11,040 bases of DNA from G020354785 sp964521285. Lineage in GTDB: Bacteria > Bacteroidota > Bacteroidia > Bacteroidales > UBA10428. The notes below the pieces were generated by a model. It was not told the origin of the DNA. It saw nothing but the letters and a program-made list of their open reading frames with translations, and did no database searches. Positions 1 to 6,982 of the stretch are shown here, one piece after another; within the stretch, counting starts at the first letter, position 1, and every line of letters begins with the position of its first letter. Location: contig CAZFQS010000053.1 of the NCBI GenBank assembly GCA_964521285.1, positions 1-11,040 of the forward strand. The letters are read 5' to 3'. The translations under genes were made by a program, and so were the position numbers.

Positions 1-453
1 GGATTCGGATTTAATATTGGTGACAGGTACTTTCTTGGAGGCGGGCATACCAGAGAAAATATGGAAGCGGAGCCAGTGAGGTTAACCGATTTTTATGAAT
101 ATGATCCGTATAATGGAATCTGGCCTGATAAGGCCGGTGTCGAAATATTTGAATCTTACTATGTAACCTCTTTTTCACTAGGGTACAGGGGATATGTTCT
201 TGACTACGATATGCTATATGAATATAATGCGGTTTCAAATGAATGGAGGCCGGTTAGTGATTTCCCGGCTTTTGCAAAAAGGCTATACCCGGTAATTGTT
301 TCAATTAATAACCTGGGATATTTGTTTTCAGGAGGAAATAATCCGGAGGAAGATTTGTATTCATGGTATTTTACTCTGGAATATGAGTATAGCGGGTGGG
401 AATCCTTTAATGATTTTTGGGTATATGTTCCTCCTGTGGGTTTTAATGAGTAG
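1..453 (+). CDS. Kelch-repeat (beta-propeller) protein, C-terminal fragment
   Basis: The reading frame is open from the first base of the window, so the start lies upstream; 150 residues remain before the TAG stop. The fragment shows degenerate kelch blades. An early hydrophobic strand ending in a glycine run (residues 1-14, GFGFNIGDRYFLGGG) is followed by DFYEYDPYNGIW at 30-41, and a second strand with YLFSGG sits at 107-112, before DLYSW and a final DFWVYVPP. The alternation of a GG turn with a [DE]-aromatic-x-[YF]-[DN]...W motif is the kelch signature. Such propellers usually act as exported binding scaffolds; no catalytic residues are visible. The next gene starts 24 bp later on the same strand, so it is probably the first visible gene of an operon ending with the caspase-like protease. 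The ligand is unknown. An internal ATG at 61 exists, but the kelch pattern extends upstream of it, so I do not take it as the start. Confidence 0.72.
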   Translation, partial: GFGFNIGDRYFLGGGHTRENMEAEPVRLTDFYEYDPYNGIWPDKAGVEIFESYYVTSFSLGYRGYVLDYDMLYEYNAVSNEWRPVSDFPAFAKRLYPVIVSINNLGYLFSGGNNPEEDLYSWYFTLEYEYSGWESFNDFWVYVPPVGFNE

Positions 454-477
454 ATTATATTTAATAAATTTTTATAT

Positions 478-1287
478 ATGAAGAAAATCATTTTCAGTAG
501 TATTTGTATCCTGTCGCTGATAGTTACTTTTTCGTGCCTCTGTGTAAATAGCCAGGATAAGTCAGATGCCAGAATTTCGAATACTGATTTTGATTTAAAA
601 GGGAGCCAGTTGGTTATTACCTATAATATTGAAAATTATGCCAGGAATGAGGTATTCTATATTACTGCAGAGATTTTTTATGAAAACGGGGAAAGAATAC
701 CGGCTAAATCATTAAGCGGAGATATAAAAGGGAACGTCAGAGGAGGTAAAAACAAGACAATTATATGGGATTTGGAAAAGGACAGGGTAGAACTGAAAGG
801 AGCAATATATATAGAAATAACTGCTTCTCCTGAGCTGGTTGCTGAGGAAACTAGGGAAGATAAGTCTGAAAAATCTATAGGTTTGGCAGGGCCACTTGTT
901 CAATCCCTTGTTTTGCCCGGATTAGGAAATACCAGAATAACCGGAAAACCTTACTGGATAATAGGTATAATTGGTTATGGTTCGGTGGCTTCATCCTACT
1001 GGTTTAATAAAAAGGCAGCTTCGAGTTATGATAATTACTTAAGTGAAAGAGATGATTATGATTTAAGGTTTGATTATTATAATGATGCAGATACTGAGAA
1101 GCAGATTTCAGTAGCCTGCGGGATAGCAGCAGGAGTAATATGGGCAGCAGATCTTACATTGCTTATAATAAACCATAATAAGCATAAGAAACGCCTTTCA
1201 GCTATGTCAGTGCCTAAAACCTCATTTGGAATTAATTACGACCCTAATTTGAACGGTAATATGCTTACAATAAGAATTTCATTTTAA
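478..1287 (+). CDS. Exported protein with beta-rich N-terminal domain and two hydrophobic C-terminal helices, function unknown
   Basis: This 269-residue protein starts with a Sec signal peptide (KK at 2-3, hydrophobic core 4-19) that may be cut near VNSQ at 23-26. Cysteines 20 and 22 occur there, but the preceding residues (TFSC) make a poor lipobox. Residues 31-117 look like an all-beta domain containing GGKNKTIIWDLEKDR at 89-103, a pattern I associate with Bacteroidota surface proteins. Residues 134-236 hold two hydrophobic segments (about 157-175 and 209-232) separated by a charged, tyrosine/aspartate-rich stretch with a YDNYL repeat-like segment. This half resembles the DUF5683-type small membrane domain, but I cannot confirm that. 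The last residues (NMLTIRISF) end in phenylalanine, as outer-membrane strands often do. Two tandem TAA stops precede the caspase-like gene, 3 bp away, so co-translation and a joint role are likely. The role might be membrane anchoring or partnering of the protease, which is inference only. Confidence 0.68.
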   Translation: MKKIIFSSICILSLIVTFSCLCVNSQDKSDARISNTDFDLKGSQLVITYNIENYARNEVFYITAEIFYENGERIPAKSLSGDIKGNVRGGKNKTIIWDLEKDRVELKGAIYIEITASPELVAEETREDKSEKSIGLAGPLVQSLVLPGLGNTRITGKPYWIIGIIGYGSVASSYWFNKKAASSYDNYLSERDDYDLRFDYYNDADTEKQISVACGIAAGVIWAADLTLLIINHNKHKKRLSAMSVPKTSFGINYDPNLNGNMLTIRISF

Positions 1288-1290
1288 TAA

Positions 1291-2889
1291 ATGAAGAATA
1301 TGAAAAGTCTGTCAATAGCATTACTTATCCTTATGTTCCCCTCTTATTTATATTGCCAGGAGACACAACCCATTAAGGACAGAAGCAAGAAAAAGTATAT
1401 AATTTATAGTAAAGATGCAGAATCAAAGGTAATTAGTGAAATGCCGGAACTCAGGATTATTGATATAAGCTTTACAGACAGTAACAACAATTCTGTACTT
1501 GAAGGAGGTGAAGAAGGTGAAATAAAGCTTCTGTTAAAAAACAACGGACCTGGTAATGCTAATGGCGTTTCTGTTACTGTTTCTGCAGCTGATGCAGAAA
1601 AGGCCGGGATTAATATCGATAAAAATATTCTTGTTGGTGATATAATGGCGGATAGTTATAAAGAAATAAGAATTCCTGTTGAAGCTGAATCAGATATAAC
1701 TGACAGAAACTATCTGTTAGAGCTTTATGCAATAGATGAGAATGGATTTAAATCAACAACTGCTGACCTGACAATAAAACTGAGTAGTAGTTTGAGGCCT
1801 GAAGTGAGAGTGGCAAGTGCAATATTTGGTGAGGACGCAGGAGAGCTATTTCAAAAGAATTTCCCTATCAGGTTAAGTATAAGGGTTAAGAATTTCGGAA
1901 CCGGAATAGCAGAAAAAACGATAGTAAAATTTACATTACCCAACGATAACTGTGTTATGCTGGGTGAAACAGACACATACTTTATTGATAGGCTTGAACC
2001 AGGCAATACCCGGGAATTTTTGTATATATTCACTGCTACGAGTCGTTATGAGACAGATACGATTCCGGTAAAAGTCAATCTTACAGAGGAGCATATGAAA
2101 TATGGGAATGATACAACTCTTGTTGCTGATCTTGTTCCAAAGTCTCCTGAAATGATTAAACCTGCCGATGATGTTTTGGACCTTGAAGGTAGATACTTTG
2201 CCCTAATTATGGGAGTAAATGAATATGACGATGAGTATATTACTGATTTGGACAGACCCCTGAGGGATGCTGAGAAGGTGTATAACGTTATTACACGTTT
2301 TTATACGTTTGAGAAGGAAAATGTAACATATTTGAAAAATCCAACAAGGGCCGATATTATTAGTGCTATGGATGAACTGGAGAAAAATATTACTGAAAAT
2401 GATAACCTTTTTATTTTTTTTGCCGGACATGGCTATTGGGATGAAAGGTCTGATAAAGGATACTGGCTGCCATCTGACGCCAGCAGATCCAACACTGTAA
2501 ACTGGATCAGGAACACCTCTATAAGTGAATATATGGCCAGTATAAAATCAAGGCATACTTTACTGGTTGCTGATGCCTGTTTCAGCGGAGGAATTTTTAA
2601 AACAAGAAGGGCATTTAGCATGCCAGATATGGCAGTTAAAAGACTTTATGATTTACCAAGCCGGAAGGCTATGACCAGCGGTACTTTGCAGGAAGTACCT
2701 GATAAAAGTGTTTTTGTTGAATACTTTGTAAAGCGCCTGGAAGAGAATTTGAAAAAGTATTTGCCTTCTGAACAGTTGTTTTTCAGCTTTAAGCCGGCAG
2801 TTTTAAATAACAGCGATAATGTACCCCAGTTTGGTATAATAAAAAATGCAGGTGATGAGGGAGGGGACTTTATTTTTATCAGGCGCTGA
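1291..2889 (+). CDS. Exported caspase-family (C14) protease with CARDB/NEW3-like domains
   Basis: The 532-residue product starts with a signal peptide (about 1-22, cleavage near YCQ-E), so it should act outside the cytoplasm. Residues 53-163 and 168-268 look like two Ig-fold modules of the CARDB/NEW3 type; the markers are EGGEEGEIKLLLKNNGPG at 71-88 and RLSIRVKNFGTG at 194-205. The peptidase domain begins at RYFALIMGVNEY (301-312) and continues through DRPLRDAE (321-328), FIFFAGHGYW (374-383), YWLPSDA (391-397) and LLVADACFSGG (424-434). This places the catalytic pair at His380 and Cys430, both present, as expected for an active caspase/metacaspase-like enzyme. The C-terminal tail (VPQFGI, GDEGGDFIFI) is also usual for bacterial caspase-like domains. 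Members of this family cleave after basic or acidic residues depending on subgroup, so specificity is not predicted here. The ATG lies 3 bp after the previous gene; a second ATG three codons later is possible. It is the last gene of its run. Confidence 0.9.
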   Translation: MKNMKSLSIALLILMFPSYLYCQETQPIKDRSKKKYIIYSKDAESKVISEMPELRIIDISFTDSNNNSVLEGGEEGEIKLLLKNNGPGNANGVSVTVSAADAEKAGINIDKNILVGDIMADSYKEIRIPVEAESDITDRNYLLELYAIDENGFKSTTADLTIKLSSSLRPEVRVASAIFGEDAGELFQKNFPIRLSIRVKNFGTGIAEKTIVKFTLPNDNCVMLGETDTYFIDRLEPGNTREFLYIFTATSRYETDTIPVKVNLTEEHMKYGNDTTLVADLVPKSPEMIKPADDVLDLEGRYFALIMGVNEYDDEYITDLDRPLRDAEKVYNVITRFYTFEKENVTYLKNPTRADIISAMDELEKNITENDNLFIFFAGHGYWDERSDKGYWLPSDASRSNTVNWIRNTSISEYMASIKSRHTLLVADACFSGGIFKTRRAFSMPDMAVKRLYDLPSRKAMTSGTLQEVPDKSVFVEYFVKRLEENLKKYLPSEQLFFSFKPAVLNNSDNVPQFGIIKNAGDEGGDFIFIRR

Positions 2890-2939
2890 TGATTTTTAAT
2901 AATTATTTTATCGGCTGAAAAATTATTTCTGAAAAATCA
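2890..2939. terminator. AT-rich inverted repeat between convergent genes, likely bidirectional terminator
   Basis: TGATTTTT (2890-2897) starts right after the protease stop codon and is the exact reverse complement of AAAAATCA (2932-2939). Inside it, AATAATT (2898-2904) pairs with AATTATT (2921-2927), leaving a 4-nt bulge (2928-2931) and an apical region around TCGGCTG. A transcript from either side would form a long, AT-only stem. The right arm covers the stop codon of the opposing gene (2937-2939). The stem has little GC, so termination strength is uncertain, but position and symmetry fit a shared terminator. Confidence 0.5.
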
Positions 2940-3620
2940 TAATTTTAGACTTTCATTTAATAATACAATTGCTTTAATTAACTGGGATTCGTGTTTTACT
3001 TTTAATCTGTTTTTCCTTAATATCTGAAGCAGCTGTGGTTTATTTTCAGATAGTGCTCTTAATAAACAAAATCGACGGGGTTCAATTTTGAGATAATCAT
3101 TGTTTTTTAGCAAATAGTATTCATTTTTCTCATATAACTCATTTCTGTTAGGGATAAGAATAGTCCTGCGGAAAGCGTAAAGAGATACATTTCCTTCAGT
3201 AAGGATCTGAAAATAAACATCTGTTGAATCAATTTTATACCAGTTTTTTATTCTTACTTTTTTAAAATGAGCATAAGGATTTTTTTCTTCATCATATATT
3301 ATAAACTCTGAAACAGTTTCCTTATCAAGTAATGCACTCTTATAATCTTTTTTCCTTAACCATATAAGTTCGTCATAGTATTGATTATAACGGATAAGTT
3401 TATCCTTTATAACATATCCGTCAGACATAATAATATCCCCTTCAGCCCATTTATAAAAATATTGTATCTTAAGGCTTTTCAATTTACTTATAAATATTTT
3501 GCCGGAAAGCTTTTTTTCAAAATCTGCTATATGAAATTCATTATCGCAATTACAATTCTGGCTAAATAGTTTTATGCCCGTTGTAATAACCAGTATTATT
3601 AATAATATCAATTTCTTCAT
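2937..3620 (-). CDS. Small exported protein of unknown function, last gene of the receptor operon
   Basis: The product has 227 residues and a clear Sec signal peptide (KK at 2-3, hydrophobic 4-16, cleavage near LFSQ at 18-21). The mature protein begins with a CNC pair (23-25). Residues 55-88 read as a beta-strand series, with YKWAEGDIIMSDGYVIKD at 56-73 followed by an RYNQYYDELIWL stretch (77-88). This aromatic/acidic pattern recurs in small Bacteroidota secreted proteins, but I cannot assign it to a named family. The C-terminal 45 residues, after the RRF at 182-184, look alpha-helical and are rich in leucine and lysine. No catalytic motif is seen. The gene starts 15 bp after the macroglobulin/plug-like gene and is most likely co-transcribed with it, which suggests an accessory role in the envelope complex encoded upstream. 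Its own stop codon lies inside the inverted repeat shared with the convergent protease gene. Confidence 0.72.
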   Translation of the reverse strand: MKKLILLIILVITTGIKLFSQNCNCDNEFHIADFEKKLSGKIFISKLKSLKIQYFYKWAEGDIIMSDGYVIKDKLIRYNQYYDELIWLRKKDYKSALLDKETVSEFIIYDEEKNPYAHFKKVRIKNWYKIDSTDVYFQILTEGNVSLYAFRRTILIPNRNELYEKNEYYLLKNNDYLKIEPRRFCLLRALSENKPQLLQILRKNRLKVKHESQLIKAIVLLNESLKL

Positions 3621-3635
3621 TTATATAGTCTTAAA

Positions 3636-5804
3636 TTATTTAACTTCGATTTCAGATACAGCTTCCAGAGGAATTCCGTTTGATGTTAATCCTTGAACTA
3701 TAATGTTATACACGGCTTTTAATTCAGAAGTATAAAACTCGATAATTACCTTATTTTGTCCGGTAATAGAAAGTGAAGGTTCCCAGAAAAGCGTGTGTCT
3801 GAAATCAGGATAATTACCTGTATTGTTATCGATTTGCTTGTTAATAATATAACTATCAGATATAAAGGATGATTGCACCTTGTTATTAAAGACATACGCA
3901 TAATTTTCAAGATATGTATCCGGTATATTTTTATCGTATGTTTTGATTGAAAGTAATCCGTAGAATGACAGATCTCCGTATAATAATTGTGTATTGTAAA
4001 TATCAATTTGTTTTATATCATTTGACCCTAAAGATGATACATAATCAAGATTTTTAAAAGGCACTCCATTTAAAAAAACAGTTGTTTCAGGGGGCATTAT
4101 AATTTCATTATTGGGATCGTATATCTGGATGAAATAAATATTTCTCCTTTTTCTGAATTTCACACCAGGCAAAATATTTTCAGATATATCTCTGAAATCA
4201 ATTAGTTCAATAAATTCTGCAGGGTACACTTCATAAACAGACCTGCCATAGAAGTTTCTTCTCTCAACTTTGATGGGTGCTATTTCGGGCAAATTATTAA
4301 TTTCTATGTTTTGCCGGTATGTATTGCTGACTAGTGCGATCTGCCTGGCATATTCCAGATACTCTTCTCCCCGGGCCGGAACAGGTATTGGTTTGTATTT
4401 ACCTGGTAATGCAGAGCTGTATTTACTGTCGATTTTCCATATGATATTGTTATTATCTTGGTTTATTAATTGAAGGATTAAATCCCTGTTGTCATATGAC
4501 TTGTCTAATAAAAAATAGAAGTTGCCACCTGAATCAGTATAACAGTATCTCAAAGAGGTAATACTATCCACATAAGATAACATAACCAATTCATTTTTAA
4601 CAGGTTTTTCAGTGTTTAGGTACAGGACTTTTCCTTTAAACACAAATCCTTTGTTCTCCATAATATACGGACACGGGGCTTTATTATCATTTAACCACAG
4701 GTCAGATGCATATTTATAAGTATTTACTGTCTCCAGGATACTTGCAGCTGAAGTTTCCGGAGTTAACAGGATTGAATCAGGGAAATAAGTATAACCAGCA
4801 ATCTCAGAATAAAGAAGCAGGTATGATAAAATACCCGGATTATTTATTATTGAATGAAAAGGTGTTTTTTCGGCTACAGATATTGAAAACCATGCTGTAT
4901 CGTTGATATTAATATTACTTAAGTCTAATTCAAGTCTGACTTTTTCTTTCTTCGCGTATTTTGTTTTTGATGTATTTACTTCTATTAATGGATAGTCTTC
5001 AGGATATATGTACACCTGCTTTTCACATACAGGATGATAATAAGAGTCCGTACAAACGATGTTAAGTATACCTGCATACATATCGCTTTTTGATATTTCC
5101 ACTTTTTTAACACTGTCATTTAATATAACCGGGATATTATCAATTATCTGTCCGCGTAAAAATGTAATCAGATGCAATGATTTATTATAAAGAGAGTAAT
5201 CAGATTTGGAACTGATATTTATAATAAGTTTATCAGATAGAATGAAATCAATATCTATATTAATTTTGGGTTTTTGATGATATGCCGGTGATTGATGGCT
5301 AATACTTCTATCAGTTGAGAAAATTGGAACCCATAGTTGCTTAAGATCGATTTCATTTATTCTGGTAATAATAATTCGGGCTGAATAATAAAAATCCGGG
5401 GAAGTGTTTCTCATCCAGTTAGTATATGCTCTTAAAGTATACATACCACCTGATATAGTATCAGGCAAAATAACTGAGCCGTGGCACAATCCTTTATTTA
5501 AGTTATTACGCCAACTAAAAACGCGAGTGTCATTACCTGAAATCTCGAAATATATAACTTTGCTTTGCTGGCTTTTTTTTAATGTATATGAATTTACAAC
5601 ATATGCTTTATATTTTAACTCTTCACCTGAGATATAAATATTTTTCTCAAGCTGCACATATACCTTCTCATCATTCATTAAAGAACAACTATCCTGCTGA
5701 ATATTGAAATTCTGTATCTGACTACGTACTGGCAGGATTAATCCGGGAATAAATGCTAACAGAATAATAAATATATATTTTGTTGAAAACTGAGATTCTT
5801 TCAC
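3636..5804 (-). CDS. Macroglobulin MG2-like protein with plug-like domain, exported
   Basis: The protein has 722 residues with a signal peptide (hydrophobic 10-26, cleavage near VRSQ at 26-29). The start is GTG: a TGA lies in frame 9 nt upstream, and the next ATG (codon 43) would delete the signal peptide. Residues 44-147 match the MG2 fold seen at the N-terminus of this Bacteroidota family: EKVYVQLEKNIYISGEEL at 46-63 and SGGMYTLRAYTNWMRN at 118-133. Residues about 180-312 form further beta domains. Residues 386-447 resemble a carboxypeptidase-regulatory-like domain (GKVLYLNTEKPVKN, then TDSGGNFYF). Residues 516-624 resemble a TonB-receptor plug: TTVFLNGVPF (574-583), IKQIDIYN (597-604), GLLSIKTYD (616-624). 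DFRHTLFWEPS at 667-677 opens a terminal beta domain typical of these proteins. No transmembrane barrel follows, so it is probably a periplasmic or surface partner of the receptor rather than a channel. Neighbours are 39 bp upstream and 15 bp downstream. Confidence 0.82.
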   Translation of the reverse strand: MKESQFSTKYIFIILLAFIPGLILPVRSQIQNFNIQQDSCSLMNDEKVYVQLEKNIYISGEELKYKAYVVNSYTLKKSQQSKVIYFEISGNDTRVFSWRNNLNKGLCHGSVILPDTISGGMYTLRAYTNWMRNTSPDFYYSARIIITRINEIDLKQLWVPIFSTDRSISHQSPAYHQKPKINIDIDFILSDKLIINISSKSDYSLYNKSLHLITFLRGQIIDNIPVILNDSVKKVEISKSDMYAGILNIVCTDSYYHPVCEKQVYIYPEDYPLIEVNTSKTKYAKKEKVRLELDLSNININDTAWFSISVAEKTPFHSIINNPGILSYLLLYSEIAGYTYFPDSILLTPETSAASILETVNTYKYASDLWLNDNKAPCPYIMENKGFVFKGKVLYLNTEKPVKNELVMLSYVDSITSLRYCYTDSGGNFYFLLDKSYDNRDLILQLINQDNNNIIWKIDSKYSSALPGKYKPIPVPARGEEYLEYARQIALVSNTYRQNIEINNLPEIAPIKVERRNFYGRSVYEVYPAEFIELIDFRDISENILPGVKFRKRRNIYFIQIYDPNNEIIMPPETTVFLNGVPFKNLDYVSSLGSNDIKQIDIYNTQLLYGDLSFYGLLSIKTYDKNIPDTYLENYAYVFNNKVQSSFISDSYIINKQIDNNTGNYPDFRHTLFWEPSLSITGQNKVIIEFYTSELKAVYNIIVQGLTSNGIPLEAVSEIEVK

Positions 5805-5843
5805 TTTGTATCAATTTTTAATCCATAAAGTAATAAAATAGAG

Positions 5844-6971
5844 TTAATAAAATGTTATCCAAAAATCAGGCATAATTGAGTCCTGGCATGAACTGTATGC
5901 CGGACCAGTGTATTCCGGTAAATTCAGTATATCATAGGTATTTCTTCCCGGCCACCAGTTAAATGCAGTGTGCTTGACAGTTCTTGATGCTACTTCAAAC
6001 AAACCTAACACAATTTGAGATGTATCGCTTAAGCAATGCAGGTTACCTTTTATTTGTGAAGGAATAGGATCAAAAATGCGTTCTTTGGCAGTAAGTTGCT
6101 TTACTACTGAATTGTAATACTCGTAGGCATTTTCTGATATGGAGTAAGCTGTTGTTGTAATAATCCAGCCTCTGGGTATGGACGGACTGGTAGTATCATC
6201 CGGCCAGATAGAATTATATTCATATTGCAGAAAACCCAGATTATGCCTTTTTATTACTTGTTCAGAGTTACTATTAAATGTTGATTTTATATTTACAATA
6301 TCATCAAGACTACGTACACCCCAACAATAAACATCAACCGGTTCACGCTGCGTTTCACGGCCAGGAAATAAGGTGTCAGGTTCAGGAAACAGATAAACAT
6401 AATGATGGGTTTGTGATATGAGCTTGTTATAGAAGCGAAAAAACCTTTTATTACCGGAGCCACTATTCATACTAACATATACATGTAATCCAATCATTTT
6501 TTTGATAATAAGTTCACCATAATAATTCTTTGAGAAAGATTCTTTTTCTCCTATTTCTGCATATATAGAGTCAATTTCCTCTGCAGCCTGCATAAGAGTG
6601 GATATTGATTCATATATACTACCGTCTTCCAGATCAACGCGAAGGGTATATACTCTGCCAGGTGTTCCACTAATATCTTCCTGATTACTTTTATATATAC
6701 CATTATTAGTTTCTGTTAATACTGCGCTGTGACCAAAATTATCAGAGATAGTAACCCTCGCATTTTTTATCGGGTTATTACTATTTTCATTAAATTCTGT
6801 TGCCCAGAATAATTCTACTTTATAGGGGCCGGGGCCGTCATGAATATACCCTTCAATTACCGGTATTTTAAGGGTTGAATCAATATCATCCGGGTAATAC
6901 ACTTCCTGGCAAGCTGCAAGGAGGATAATTAATATAAAATATATAGTTGTTATTATTTTAGTTTCTGTCAT
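5844..6971 (-). CDS. DUF4249-type outer-membrane lipoprotein
   Basis: The 375-residue product has a lipoprotein signal: hydrophobic residues 6-20, with a good lipobox (LAAC) whose cysteine is residue 21. Lipidation followed by outer-membrane or surface sorting is therefore expected. After a short linker the N-terminal beta domain carries VIEGYIHDGPGPYKVEL (38-54), NARVTISDN (70-78), GIYKS (91-95) and GRVYTLRV (105-112), all features I recognise from DUF4249. The C-terminal half has the conserved ISENAYEYYNSV helix (278-289), IFDPIPSQIKGNL (299-311) and IVLGLFEVAS (320-329). Length fits the family. DUF4249 proteins are regularly encoded beside TonB-dependent receptors, as here (11 bp after the receptor), and are thought to be partner lipoproteins, though their biochemical role is not established. 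The spacing indicates co-transcription with the receptor. Confidence 0.88.
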   Translation of the reverse strand: MTETKIITTIYFILIILLAACQEVYYPDDIDSTLKIPVIEGYIHDGPGPYKVELFWATEFNENSNNPIKNARVTISDNFGHSAVLTETNNGIYKSNQEDISGTPGRVYTLRVDLEDGSIYESISTLMQAAEEIDSIYAEIGEKESFSKNYYGELIIKKMIGLHVYVSMNSGSGNKRFFRFYNKLISQTHHYVYLFPEPDTLFPGRETQREPVDVYCWGVRSLDDIVNIKSTFNSNSEQVIKRHNLGFLQYEYNSIWPDDTTSPSIPRGWIITTTAYSISENAYEYYNSVVKQLTAKERIFDPIPSQIKGNLHCLSDTSQIVLGLFEVASRTVKHTAFNWWPGRNTYDILNLPEYTGPAYSSCQDSIMPDFWITFY

Positions 6972-6982
6972 TAATTTACTAA

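Noticed and set aside
61..453. The ATG at 61 as the start of a separate small kelch gene
   Set aside because: The frame is open to the window edge and kelch-like sequence lies upstream of that ATG, so it is an internal methionine of a longer gene.
204..491. Antisense open frames of 60-95 codons inside several genes, including one overlapping the end of the kelch gene
   Set aside because: They lie opposite well-supported genes, have no initiation signals or recognisable domains, and are expected by chance in AT-rich DNA.
478..560. Cys20 or Cys22 of the 269-aa protein as a lipoprotein cysteine
   Set aside because: The residues before them (TFS and CL) do not make a good lipobox, and the -SQ cleavage context further on looks better.
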